Assembly: GCA_016776635.1 (NCBI GenBank)
Contig: JADHSZ010000014.1
Span: forward strand, 1 to 48,511
Reading direction: 5' to 3'
Source of the DNA: Alphaproteobacteria bacterium
Lineage (GTDB): Bacteria; Pseudomonadota; Alphaproteobacteria; UBA11136
Length of the DNA stretch: 48,511 nucleotides
Translations under genes and position numbers: made by a program
The notes under the pieces: model-generated
Told to the model about the DNA's origin: nothing
Database searches by the model: none
Seen by the model: only the letters and a program-made list of their open reading frames with translations
Shown: positions 10,099-17,751 of the stretch, one piece after another
Position numbering within the stretch: the first letter of the stretch is position 1
Layout: each line of letters opens with the position of its first letter

Positions 10099-10299
10099 CT
10101 AGATCTTGCGGCGGTCTTCGTTTCGCCGCTCAAGGACTTCCTGCCGGCGCGCGTTTTCGCGTTTTTCATCTTCGGGGCTCGCATCGGAATCGGGCTGCCA
10201 GTCCCTGCCGTTCCAATCGGCCAGCGCCTGGCGCCGCTCCTCTTCCGAGCGTCGTTCCGCATCTTCGCGCCGTTTTTCCTTGCGTTTTTCTTCACTCAT
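10099..10299 (-). CDS. Small highly charged protein, unknown function
   Basis: A 66-residue protein starting MSEEKRKEKRREDAERR, made mostly of Arg, Glu, Lys and Asp and probably a single long helix. The ATG at 10299 is chosen because GGAG stands seven bases upstream on the minus strand. It converges with rsmB, with 18 bases between the stops. No domain is recognised. Similar short charged proteins are common in alphaproteobacteria, but a function cannot be given. The good ribosome-binding site is the main evidence that it is expressed; the opposite strand also has an open frame of Ser/Arg composition that looks like its shadow. Confidence 0.6.
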   Translation of the reverse strand: MSEEKRKEKRREDAERRSEEERRQALADWNGRDWQPDSDASPEDEKRENARRQEVLERRNEDRRKI

Positions 10300-10459
10300 G
10301 GCCGTCTCCGGGTAATGAAATGACCGTACCAACGATATGGTTTATATGTTTCCCGCTTCAACCTTTTTTACCTGGGGGTATTGGTTTGGGGGGGATGGCC
10401 GGACGGCAAGGCGGTGGTATAAGGTGCCCCGTGCCCATCCCCATGAAAATGGTTGTTTC

Positions 10460-12004
10460 ATGAGCGAACGTATCCTCATCCTCGATTTCGGGTCCCAGGT
10501 GACCCAGCTCATCGCGCGCCGGGTGCGGGAAAGCGGTGTTTACTGCGAAATACATCCCTGCACCATGGATGACGAGGCAATTGCCGCCTTTAAGCCCATG
10601 GCGGTGATTCTCTCCGGCGGTCCATCCTCGGTAACGGAAACCGACACCCCCCGCGCCCCGGAATCGATATTTACTTTGGGCGTTCCGGTGCTGGGAATCT
10701 GTTACGGCCAACAGACCATGTGTGCCCAGCTTGGCGGCGAGGTGGCGGGTTCCGAGCATCGTGAATTCGGCCGCGCCACGCTCGAAGTCAGCGACGACTG
10801 CATTCTTTTCGAGGGGGCCTGGAAAAAAGGCGGGCGCGAACAGGTATGGATGAGCCACGGTGACCGCGTGATCCGAATTCCCGAAGGGTTCCGCGTGGTG
10901 GGGATCAGTGACGGCGCTCCCTTTGCCGCCATTGCTGATGATGAACGCCGTTTCTACGGCGTCCAGTTTCATCCCGAGGTGGTGCACACGCCCCACGGTG
11001 CGGCGCTGATCAGGAATTTTACCCATCACGTGGCGGGCTGTTCCGATTCCTGGACCATGGCCGCCTTCCGCGACAACTCCATTGACCGGGCGCGCCGACA
11101 GATAGGCGAGGGCCGCGTGGTTTGCGGTCTTTCCGGCGGGGTGGATTCTTCCGTTGTGGCGGTGCTGCTGCACGAGGCCATTGGCGACCAGCTGAACTGC
11201 GTGTTCGTGGACACCGGGCTTCTCCGCGAGGGCGAGGCTGAACAGGTGGTGGACCTGTTCCGGGACCATTACAACATTCCCCTGGTCCATCGTGACGCTT
11301 CGGACCTGTTTCTGGAAAAGCTGGAGGGCGTCACCGACCCGGAGCAAAAACGCAAGACCATCGGCGCCGTTTTCATCGATGTCTTCGAAGAGGAGGCGGG
11401 AAAAACCGGGGCCGATTTCCTGGCCCAGGGGACGCTCTATCCCGATGTGATCGAATCCGTCTCCTTTACCGGCGGGCCCTCGGCCACCATCAAGTCACAC
11501 CATAATGTAGGTGGGTTGCCGGAGCGCATGAAGATGAAGCTGGTGGAACCGCTGCGCGAGCTGTTCAAGGACGAGGTGCGCGAATTGGGGCGCGAACTGG
11601 GGCTCGACGAGGCTTTCGTGGGCCGCCATCCCTTTCCCGGTCCGGGCCTGGCGATCCGTATTCCCGGCGAGATAACGGTTGAAAAGCTGGACATCCTGCG
11701 TCGCGCCGACACCATCTATCTCGACGAGATACGCAAGGCCGGTCTCTATGACGACATCTGGCAGGCCTTCGCGGTGCTGCTGCCGGTGAAAACCGTGGGC
11801 GTGATGGGGGATGAACGGTCTTACGAGTATGTCTGCGGTCTGCGCGCGGTGACCTCGAGCGACGGCATGACGGCGGACAGTTACCCCTTCTCCCACGAGT
11901 TCCTGTCGGCCACGGCAACGCGCATCATCAACCAGGTGCGGGGTATCAACCGGGTGGTCTATGACGTGACCAGCAAGCCACCCGGTACTATTGAGTGGGA
12001 ATAA
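10460..12004 (+). CDS. guaA: GMP synthase (glutamine-hydrolysing)
   Basis: Converts XMP to GMP using ATP and glutamine. Residues 1-200 are a class I glutamine amidotransferase with nucleophile C81 in GICYGQQ and His/Glu in FHPEVVHT. Next is the ATP pyrophosphatase domain with PP-loop [12 protein letters not shown], and then the dimerisation domain ending [11 protein letters not shown], the characteristic C-terminus. The 514-residue product from ATG 10460 ([13 protein letters not shown]) matches the family length; the open frame extends 41 codons further upstream, but that part does not look like GuaA. Confidence 0.98.
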   Translation: MSERILILDFGSQVTQLIARRVRESGVYCEIHPCTMDDEAIAAFKPMAVILSGGPSSVTETDTPRAPESIFTLGVPVLGICYGQQTMCAQLGGEVAGSEHREFGRATLEVSDDCILFEGAWKKGGREQVWMSHGDRVIRIPEGFRVVGISDGAPFAAIADDERRFYGVQFHPEVVHTPHGAALIRNFTHHVAGCSDSWTMAAFRDNSIDRARRQIGEGRVVCGLSGGVDSSVVAVLLHEAIGDQLNCVFVDTGLLREGEAEQVVDLFRDHYNIPLVHRDASDLFLEKLEGVTDPEQKRKTIGAVFIDVFEEEAGKTGADFLAQGTLYPDVIESVSFTGGPSATIKSHHNVGGLPERMKMKLVEPLRELFKDEVRELGRELGLDEAFVGRHPFPGPGLAIRIPGEITVEKLDILRRADTIYLDEIRKAGLYDDIWQAFAVLLPVKTVGVMGDERSYEYVCGLRAVTSSDGMTADSYPFSHEFLSATATRIINQVRGINRVVYDVTSKPPGTIEWE

Positions 12005-12030
12005 CGGGGCGAGCGGAAATAACCGCCCCG
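12005..12030 (+). terminator. Hairpin after guaA
   Basis: CGGGGCG and CGCCCCG form a seven-base stem directly after the guaA stop, with an alternative inner helix GCGG-AAATAA-CCGC. There is no T-run, so termination would be weak or factor-assisted. Confidence 0.35.
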
Positions 12031-12069
12031 CCGCTTAGGCCAGTTCGCCTCGCCGCTTACGCCAGTTCG
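12029..12069. repeat. 19-base direct repeat at the 3' end of the oxygenase gene
   Basis: The sequence CGCCGCTTANGCCAGTTCG occurs at 12029-12047 and 12051-12069 with one mismatch, 22 bases apart. The second copy encodes the last residues and the stop of the oxygenase gene on the minus strand; the first is a duplicate of that gene end. Confidence 0.6.
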
Positions 12070-12704
12070 TAGGTATCTTTCCAGTCCTTCGTCACATAGT
12101 TGACGATGATGGATTTGCGCACGCCGTCAATGGTGCGCGGGGTGAAACCGTGCCAGGTGTTTTCGCCGGGAATGAAAATCATCCCCTTGTTGAGCCCGTA
12201 GGGCGCCCGTTTCACGAATTCATGGTTCTCGTCATAGACATCGGTGCCGCAGTTCGCCAGCTTCGGGTCGTCGTCGAGATAGATCAGCATGGTGAACAGT
12301 TTGACGAAGATATCGGTATGAGGCTCGAGCCAAAATCCGTCGGTGTCCTGGCAATATTCGATGCGAAGTTGGCCTTCTGACAGATCAATGCCGCATTTCT
12401 TTTCGATGGCGGCGATGATGCGGGGATCCTGGAAAGTCTCCACGATATCGTGGCATACCTCGAATTTTTCCTGGTTCTTCGCGTTGAAATAGGCCCGCGA
12501 GGCATTGTTGGTTTCGCGCTTGCCGTTAAAATCCAGCCCTTCGGGGGGATCGAAGGGCAGATCGGCAATGGCTTCACAGGCCGCGTCGGTGACCGGCTTT
12601 TCCAGCAGCCAGTGCGGATAAAGGTCTGTCTGGGTTGGCGTTTTCTCAATGCATTCCAGGAATGCATCGGTATTTGGATTAGAGGCGGCGGCGGGCTGGC
12701 TCAT
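12057..12704 (-). CDS. 2-oxoglutarate/Fe(II)-dependent oxygenase family protein
   Basis: A 215-residue double-stranded beta-helix dioxygenase. The iron ligands are H129-x-D131 (EPHTDIF) and H185 (NTWHGFTPR); R196 in GVRKSII fits the 2-oxoglutarate carboxylate. ATG 12704 (MSQPAAAS) is chosen because AGGAG lies eleven bases upstream; an in-frame ATG at 12737 would add 11 residues. The substrate is unknown: relatives of this prolyl-hydroxylase-like class act on peptides, sugars or small molecules. It stands alone between guaA (convergent) and psiE (same strand, about 180 bases upstream). Family call good, role open. Confidence 0.8.
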   Translation of the reverse strand: MSQPAAASNPNTDAFLECIEKTPTQTDLYPHWLLEKPVTDAACEAIADLPFDPPEGLDFNGKRETNNASRAYFNAKNQEKFEVCHDIVETFQDPRIIAAIEKKCGIDLSEGQLRIEYCQDTDGFWLEPHTDIFVKLFTMLIYLDDDPKLANCGTDVYDENHEFVKRAPYGLNKGMIFIPGENTWHGFTPRTIDGVRKSIIVNYVTKDWKDTYELA

Positions 12705-12723
12705 GGGTAGGGTTTCTCCTGCT

Positions 12724-12745
12724 GTTACTTCTTTCATACTTCTTT
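12724..12745 (-). repeat. Tandem 11-base repeat upstream of the oxygenase gene
   Basis: On the minus strand ATGAAAGAAGT is repeated head to tail just before the ribosome-binding site of the oxygenase gene. Each copy contains an in-frame or near-frame ATG, so the repeat may affect start choice. A candidate promoter with TTGACC lies about 50 bases further upstream. Confidence 0.4.
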
Positions 12746-12833
12746 CATCCGGCACGCATGGTGTCGGGACCAAGATGTGTTTTCGTATGCAGCACGGTCA
12801 ATGCGGTAAAAGGCCGCACTGCCCCCTTGGGAG

Positions 12834-12854
12834 CGGCAGATAACTGCCGTTTTT
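12834..12854 (+). terminator. Terminator-like hairpin, plus strand, without an obvious gene
   Basis: CGGCAG-ATAA-CTGCCG followed by TTTTTGG. The stem is perfect with a four-base loop. Neither flanking gene is transcribed on this strand, so it may end an unannotated plus-strand RNA or guaA read-through. A second small hairpin with a TTCG loop (GTTGC-TTCG-GCAAC) follows at 12866-12879. Confidence 0.45.
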
Positions 12855-12885
12855 GGGGTTCATGGGTTGCTTCGGCAACTGTATT

Positions 12886-13368
12886 TCAGGTGGTTTTATA
12901 GGCATCCGAAATATCCGAGCGGTCTTGGGCGAGCACGCTGGAAGGGAACCTGGACGAGCCATATCGCAACACCAGCACGGCAAGGGCAAGTAACAAAACG
13001 GCCCCTGAAACCACGAGGATTCCTTCATCGGGCCGGTGTTCCACGTTGATGAACCCGATGAGCATGCGGGTGAGCGCCGTCATGGCCACATAGATGAGAA
13101 AGCGCACGGGCATATGGTTGGTTTTGAAATATATCCCCACCATGGCGCCAAGCTCGAGATAGATGAACAGCAGCAGGATATCTTCCACCGTGGCGTGGCC
13201 TTGCTGAACCATGCCACCAAAGGCGATAACCGCGGACCAGACGATGGACCCGCCGATGGCGAACAAGGCGAGCATGTGAAACCAGGTAATCAGAGCCCTG
13301 CCGATTCTTTCCGTCTTTTTCTCGGTCGTAAGAATAGTCTCCGGCCCGTGTTTTTCAGTGTTTTCCAT
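12886..13368 (-). CDS. psiE: PsiE-like phosphate-starvation-inducible membrane protein
   Basis: A 160-residue inner-membrane protein with four hydrophobic helices (about residues 28-50, 63-80, 86-104 and 117-135) and a short cytoplasmic tail. The helix spacing and the FIYLELGAMVGIYF and HMPVRFLIYVAMTALTRMLI segments match the PsiE family, whose molecular role is unknown; E. coli psiE is induced by phosphate starvation and repressed by CRP-cAMP. ATG 13368 is chosen because GGAG lies eight bases upstream. No Pho box is seen in its short upstream region. A strong terminator at 13476-13507 on the same strand isolates it from genes further upstream. Confidence 0.8.
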   Translation of the reverse strand: MENTEKHGPETILTTEKKTERIGRALITWFHMLALFAIGGSIVWSAVIAFGGMVQQGHATVEDILLLFIYLELGAMVGIYFKTNHMPVRFLIYVAMTALTRMLIGFINVEHRPDEGILVVSGAVLLLALAVLVLRYGSSRFPSSVLAQDRSDISDAYKTT

Positions 13369-13475
13369 GACATGTTCTCCACTCTTTCCGGCAATCCCGG
13401 ATGGGGCCGGATACAACAATCGGATCCCGGCCAGGACCGGATCGGGCAACTGTGTCTGTCCGTGGAGAAAAAAGC

Positions 13476-13507
13476 AAAAAAAATCACCCCGCGGCGGGAC
13501 CGCGGGG
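13476..13507 (-). terminator. Strong intrinsic terminator upstream of psiE
   Basis: On the minus strand CCCCGCGG and CCGCGGGG form a perfect eight-base GC stem with a five-base loop, followed by TGATTTTTTTT. It lies before psiE and 190 bases after the preceding minus-strand gene. Confidence 0.8.
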
Positions 13508-13591
13508 CGTTTCAATTGGGTTTGAAATCCATGGGGGAAGATCAAACCGTGTCTAGCCTCATCAAGCTAATGCACAAACCACGTCTGGTGC

Positions 13592-13607
13592 AGTGATCCC
13601 CATCACA
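13592..13607. promoter_or_regulatory. CRP/FNR-family type palindrome
   Basis: Minus strand TGTGAT-GGGG-ATCACT, matching the CRP consensus TGTGA-N6-TCACA at nine of ten positions. It could control the candidate small RNA or psiE. Confidence 0.5.
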
Positions 13608-13696
13608 GTTTAAAAAAAAAAGTGGTTCCCCGCAGTGCCGCAGAAAAATCAAGAAAAATCGAGAAGAATCAGGAAAAGTCAGGAAAAAGGCACGTT

Positions 13697-14236
13697 TCAG
13701 TCGAACAGGGCGTCGATCTCGTCCTGATTGACGGTTTCCGTGGCCGTGTCTTCCTCTTTTTCTTCCACGATTTCGGTTTCTTTGAGTGTGGGCTCCTCGC
13801 CATGGATGATAGCGCCGGCCACATCGAGAAGTCCTCCGATGGCAACGGTTGCGTCGGAGGCGATCAGGTGGAGCTGGTCTGGATTCCCAAGCGGGATGGC
13901 CGCCTCAAGCTCTTTTACGGTCTCCATGATTTTTAGATTGATGGCCTCCACGGTTCGATCGAAGGGATCGCGATATTTCTTCGGCGACCATTCATAGGCG
14001 GCAATGGCCAGTTCCTTGTCGGCCACGGCACTGTCCCTGAAGTGGTCTTGGTAGTCTTTCGGCTTCCATGCCTTTGCATCCTTCAGGAGTTCCGGCATAT
14101 CGGGAACCATCCCCAGCGTCATGACCGCTCCGTTGAAGTGATTGAGATAGTCAGTGGCGAGCAGGGACCGTTCATCCACATTGGTTCCCTTGGCTTGCTT
14201 TCTGAGGGCTGGAAGTCGAGATTTGGGTACGCTCAT
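13697..14236 (-). CDS. Hypothetical protein with FliM-like C-terminal QDEIDALFD motif
   Basis: A 179-residue soluble protein, largely helical, with no domain recognised. The last residues, NQDEIDALFD, closely resemble the N-terminal CheY-P-binding peptide of FliM (SQDEIDALL) and are preceded by an acidic, disordered linker (EIVEEKEEDTATETV). A link to a response regulator or chemotaxis is therefore possible but unproven. Start ATG 14236 (MSVPKSRL) was chosen over a longer frame; a GGAA element lies about eleven bases upstream. It is a single gene, with no chemotaxis gene in this window. Confidence 0.65.
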   Translation of the reverse strand: MSVPKSRLPALRKQAKGTNVDERSLLATDYLNHFNGAVMTLGMVPDMPELLKDAKAWKPKDYQDHFRDSAVADKELAIAAYEWSPKKYRDPFDRTVEAINLKIMETVKELEAAIPLGNPDQLHLIASDATVAIGGLLDVAGAIIHGEEPTLKETEIVEEKEEDTATETVNQDEIDALFD

Positions 14237-14515
14237 GAATTGCCGTTCCGTGTGTTGGCGCCGCCGGTACTGTCGCGAGGGCTTTTCACCATCTTCCATA
14301 ACCTACGGGGGAAATCTTAACAAATCACGGAAGCACCGGATCATCGAGAACAAGGAACGCTGTTAAAAACAAGACGAGCGCCCTGCTTTTTCAGGAATCC
14401 ATCTGGAAAACGGGCCAGGGGAGGCCCGCCACTGCCATTGGGGAGGGGTCGGATCGGGAAATCATCCCGGAAAACGGACGCCGGAGATTATTTCTTTCCG
14501 ACTATTTCTTGCCGA

Positions 14516-14698
14516 TTATTTTTCGCCGGGGGTCCATTTGCGAACCTTCTTCTTGGACTTTCCATCTTCCTGGTCGAACTTGGCCTTCATCAGGGGTCCA
14601 AAGAAATTATTGAACCGGCGTTGCAGCTCGTCCTTTTGGTCCGGGGTCAGATCCTCATCCGGGATTTCCGACAGGTCAGTATTGCGAAGATCGCTCAT
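14516..14698 (-). CDS. Small conserved-type hypothetical protein
   Basis: A 60-residue acidic-then-basic protein (MSDLRNTDLSEIPDEDLTPDQ...), probably helical, ending in a Lys-rich segment KSKKKVRKWTPGEK. ATG 14698 has AGGA nine bases upstream on the minus strand. No family is recognised. It may share transcription with the 13697-14236 gene, but 279 bases separate them, a stretch in which nothing else is visible. Confidence 0.55.
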   Translation of the reverse strand: MSDLRNTDLSEIPDEDLTPDQKDELQRRFNNFFGPLMKAKFDQEDGKSKKKVRKWTPGEK

Positions 14699-14846
14699 CT
14701 GTCTCGTCCTTATGTTTCTCACATAAAAGGTGGTGGCAGAGGGACAGCCCCATAATATCGGAAAAATAGGTAAAAAAAAGGTAACTTGGGGTTTATGGCT
14801 CTATTCCGCCTTTTCCTTGGCTGTTCCGGACGAGGTTTTTTGCCTT

Positions 14847-15179
14847 ATGTATCCTTTGATTAACGGTTTTTTTGGAAAAATCCCGTGGCGGCGCGTTCTT
14901 GCCCTGGGCGTGCTTTGTCTTTCCGGCGCCTGTAGCGGCGCTAATGATAGGGCTTTGGTGTGGGATGCTGTGCCACGGCCGGATTTTGCACGCGTCTGCG
15001 AGGCCAAGGGGCACGTCGTGGACAATTGGGGGAAGGCCGTTTGCATGGAGGCGGAGCGGATGGCGTGGGAGGCCGACCCCGAGCAATGGCGGAAAGACCT
15101 GACCCGCGCGCCATCGCCCCCAAAAATCCAGGTTCTGCCGCCGGAGAGGGATCCTTACGCAGGCCCGCAAGACTTCTGA
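14847..15179 (+). CDS. Small predicted lipoprotein
   Basis: A 110-residue protein with a signal peptide (MYPLINGFFGKIPWRRVLALGVL) ending at the lipobox LSGAC, so the mature form starts at the Cys at about residue 29 and would be membrane-anchored. The mature part has two further cysteines (ARVCEAKG and GKAVCMEA) that could form a disulfide, and a Pro-rich tail. No family is recognised. ATG 14847 is chosen for the signal peptide; a ribosome-binding site is weak. Confidence 0.6.
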   Translation: MYPLINGFFGKIPWRRVLALGVLCLSGACSGANDRALVWDAVPRPDFARVCEAKGHVVDNWGKAVCMEAERMAWEADPEQWRKDLTRAPSPPKIQVLPPERDPYAGPQDF

Positions 15180-15186
15180 CGAGGGG

Positions 15187-15558
15187 TTACCCGTCGTTAC
15201 CGATCAGCCGCAACCGTTTATCGAACAGGGCCAGGATATCACCGATATTCGCGGAACGATGGCGGATACGGCCACCGCTGAACAGCAGATAACTACACTT
15301 TCGCCCGGTATCCGTGGCCAGTTTGGCGATGGCGTAAAGCGGTGTTTCGCTGGTGCGGCGGAAAATGGAGAAAATAGCCATGCACGGCGTATGATCAATG
15401 GCGTAGTCCTTCCATTCCCCATTGGTGACGCGGGGGCTGTAGACGGACAAAAGCTGACTCAGCTCTCTTTTGCTGAAGGTCACGGGTTGCTGGCGGCGGG
15501 ATCCCTGGAATCTGTGGGATTTCTCCCTGAAATCGGAAAGAAAAAGCAGATTGGACAT
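15187..15558 (-). CDS. DUF2794 family protein
   Basis: A 123-residue protein with the DUF2794 core: RELSQLLSVYSPRVTNGEWKDYA..., then FSIFRRTSETPLYAI and a final GDILALFDKRLRLI. This small family is widespread in alphaproteobacteria and has no known function. ATG 15558 (MSNLLFL) is taken; a TTG four codons upstream is possible. It converges on the 14847 lipoprotein, with seven bases between the stops. Confidence 0.82.
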   Translation of the reverse strand: MSNLLFLSDFREKSHRFQGSRRQQPVTFSKRELSQLLSVYSPRVTNGEWKDYAIDHTPCMAIFSIFRRTSETPLYAIAKLATDTGRKCSYLLFSGGRIRHRSANIGDILALFDKRLRLIGNDG

Positions 15559-15650
15559 GGGCGCGGACAAAACCTCATTTCTGGGCGAGGTGGCGATCAG
15601 CGGAATTTTCCGTGTTTTTCACCCCTTTGTCCATGGGCTATCCGTTTTCC

Positions 15651-16232
15651 CTATCCGTTGTCGGGCACTCCCATCAGGGGGGGAAGCTGATCCGGTTCCA
15701 TTTCTTTTTCGAGGAAATCCGGGGGAGGCGAGAATTTGGGTGTGGGCGTGCCCTGCCGGAACCTGATTGTCTCGCGCCGTTCTTTTTCAAGATATTCCGT
15801 ATAGGCCTTCTTTTGCCTGTTCTGCTGGGCCATGCCGCCCAAGGGCTGGCGGCGGGGATCATAGGGGCCCGGTGCGGCATAGCAATCGACTCCGCCCAGG
15901 CTTTGGTAGCAATAGAGGGGCGCATCGGGGGTCGCCTGTACCGCATCCTTACAGAGCTTGTCGATCTCCTGATAATAGCCGAAGGCACAGTCCTTCTGGA
16001 ACAGGCCGGAGATCATCTGGTCGGCGAAGGTTTTTTTGGTTTCCATGTAGTTTATGGCGCTGGAACTGCCCACAATGGCGACTTCGGCGGGAGTACAGGC
16101 GCCAAAGGCAGCGAGAAAAGCGGCAATAACTACCGCCTTGCCACGTCCGCCCACAGCCCCACAATTACGCCGCGACTGTGAAACGCGAGTCTCTTCAGCC
16201 GTTAACCCTATGTTCTTCAACAGTTTATTCAT
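15651..16232 (-). CDS. Predicted lipoprotein, alphaproteobacterial conserved type
   Basis: A 193-residue protein from ATG 16232. A hydrophobic stretch KAVVIAAFLAAFGAC ends in a lipobox, so the mature form begins at Cys46. The mature domain contains KDCAFGYYQEIDKLCKD and LYCYQSLGGVDCYAAPGPYDP; a Cys-rich region followed by LYCY-x(5)-VxCY-x-PxPYD recalls a conserved lipoprotein type in Rhodospirillales. The N-terminal region before the hydrophobic stretch is unusually long, so GTG 16154 (MGGRGKAVVIAAF) may be the real start. Function unknown. The opposite strand is also open, but its product shows no signal or domain. Confidence 0.7.
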   Translation of the reverse strand: MNKLLKNIGLTAEETRVSQSRRNCGAVGGRGKAVVIAAFLAAFGACTPAEVAIVGSSSAINYMETKKTFADQMISGLFQKDCAFGYYQEIDKLCKDAVQATPDAPLYCYQSLGGVDCYAAPGPYDPRRQPLGGMAQQNRQKKAYTEYLEKERRETIRFRQGTPTPKFSPPPDFLEKEMEPDQLPPLMGVPDNG

Positions 16233-16434
16233 TTTCTCAGCATGCATCCGCCAACTGGATGATTCAATTAAAAAAGGCAAGGATTTCCCTATTGGGATTC
16301 TCGCCGTAATTCGGTGCAATTTCCTTGCCATTTTGGAAAAATTGCAGTGTTTGGTGGGTGTGACAGGGGATGAGGCGGGATGTTAAACCTTCTTTCGGGA
16401 AGGACGGGAAACAGGAAAGACAGGAAGAAAGAAA

Positions 16435-16992
16435 ATGGTGGCTTTGGAAACGCCGGTCTGTGATTTTGGCTGGAAGGCGCTCGATTTTTCCCTTTCCGGG
16501 GTGGACGGAAAGACCTACAGCCCTGCCCATGTGCGCGGACCCAATGGGCTGTTGGTGATGTTCATCTGCAACCACTGCCCCTACGTCAAAGCGGTCATCG
16601 ACCGCATGGTCACCGATGTCAACGAATTACAGCCCCTGGGTATGGGCGCCATTGCCGTCATGCCCAACGATGTGGAGAGTTATCCCGAAGATTCACCGGA
16701 AAATATGAAGATTTTTGCCGCGGAGCACGGCTTCACTTTTCCCTATGTCATGGACGAAACCCAGGAGGTGGCCAGATCCTACGGCGCCGTATGTACCCCC
16801 GATTTTTTCGGTTTTGACGGGGATATGGGATTACAGTATCGCGGTCGGCTTGATTCCTCGGGCCGTGAATCGGTTCCCGGCGCCCGGCGGGAACTCTTCG
16901 AAGCCATGGCCCAGGTGGCCGAAACGGGCCAGGGACCGGCACAGCAAATTCCTTCCATTGGCTGTTCCATAAAATGGCGCGGAGAAGGTTGA
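16435..16992 (+). CDS. Thioredoxin-family (AhpC/TSA-like redoxin) protein
   Basis: A 185-residue thioredoxin-fold protein with the active-site pair C45-N-H-C48 (FICNHCPYVKAV) in a YLMFICNHCP-type context typical of a redoxin subgroup often annotated as thioredoxin family protein. It has no signal peptide, so it is probably cytoplasmic. The cis-proline region is CTPDFFGF. The partner is unknown; thiol peroxidase or disulfide reductase activity is inferred. ATG 16435 is preceded by the purine-rich GGAAGAAAGAAA. Confidence 0.85.
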   Translation: MVALETPVCDFGWKALDFSLSGVDGKTYSPAHVRGPNGLLVMFICNHCPYVKAVIDRMVTDVNELQPLGMGAIAVMPNDVESYPEDSPENMKIFAAEHGFTFPYVMDETQEVARSYGAVCTPDFFGFDGDMGLQYRGRLDSSGRESVPGARRELFEAMAQVAETGQGPAQQIPSIGCSIKWRGEG

Positions 16993-17106
16993 AGAAGCTC
17001 TTAAAAGCCGTAATGTGGGGCGGTATTAACAGGGTATTATGACGGCTTGTCCGGGTGCTGCCCGCAAGTTATCTTAACGCCCTTTTTCGAACGAGGGAGC
17101 AGACGC

Positions 17107-17751
17107 GTGTCAGAAGAGATTTTCCGCGAAGTTGACGAGGAACTCAGGGAAGAGAACCTGCTGCGTCTATGGCGCCGTTTCGGGCCCTATGTGGTGGCCG
17201 TGGCCGTGGCGGTGATCGCCGTGACGGCGTCTTCGGTAGGTTGGAAGGAATACCGCGCGTCCCAGCTTCAGGCCTGGGGCTCCAGTTTCTCCGAGGCCAT
17301 GGCCCTGGGCGGCCTGGAATCCCCGGCCTCGGCGGCGGCGGCCTTTGCCGTCATTGCCGAGGAAGCCGGTGATGGCTATCCCACACTCTCCAGGCTCCAG
17401 GAAGCAGCGCTTCTGGCCCATTCCGGGGATATCCCGGCGGCTCTCGTCATCTACAATGACTTGTCGGAAACCGCCATCGACCAGAGGTTTCGTGATCTCG
17501 CCGTGATTCTGGCGGGCTATCTTGAGCTCGATACGGCTGATCCTGTGGAACTGGAGGCGCGGATGGCGCCGCTCACCGCCGACAACAGCCCTTGGCATTA
17601 TTCGGCTATCGAATTGACCGCTTTTATCGCGGTCCGGACGGAGGACCTGCAACGCGCCCGCGACATCTTCACCAAGCTGTCGGAAGATGCCGCCGCCCCC
17701 GCCGGGGTGAGAAGCCGGGCCCGTGATATGCTGGCAATTATCGGTGACTGA
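17107..17751 (+). CDS. YfgM-like TPR membrane protein
   Basis: A 214-residue protein with a short cytoplasmic N-terminus, one transmembrane helix at about 24-43 and a periplasmic TPR-like helical domain. It matches the YfgM/TPR_21 family, an ancillary partner of the SecYEG translocon and periplasmic chaperones in E. coli. GTG 17107 is used because GAGGGAG lies eight bases upstream. As in E. coli it sits directly before bamB and der, and overlaps bamB by eight bases. Family assignment is good; the chaperone role is taken from relatives. Confidence 0.85.
   Translation: MSEEIFREVDEELREENLLRLWRRFGPYVVAVAVAVIAVTASSVGWKEYRASQLQAWGSSFSEAMALGGLESPASAAAAFAVIAEEAGDGYPTLSRLQEAALLAHSGDIPAALVIYNDLSETAIDQRFRDLAVILAGYLELDTADPVELEARMAPLTADNSPWHYSAIELTAFIAVRTEDLQRARDIFTKLSEDAAAPAGVRSRARDMLAIIGD

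Larger units (their letters stand above)
13369..13696 (-). other. Intergenic region with CRP-like box and possible small RNA
   Basis: About 330 bases without a protein gene. Reading on the minus strand it contains a T10 run, a CRP-type palindrome at 13592-13607, roughly 85 bases of unremarkable sequence, and a strong intrinsic terminator at 13476-13507. The arrangement fits a short non-coding transcript of about 90-110 bases; no known RNA family is recognised. Confidence 0.35.

Noticed and set aside
10340..10459. Upstream extension of guaA
   Set aside because: The extra 41 codons are not GuaA-like, and [13 protein letters not shown] at 10460 is the family N-terminus.
15612..16181. Plus-strand open frame of 189 codons
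   Set aside because: The minus strand here encodes a lipobox and the conserved Cys-rich pattern; the plus frame shows no recognisable signal or domain.
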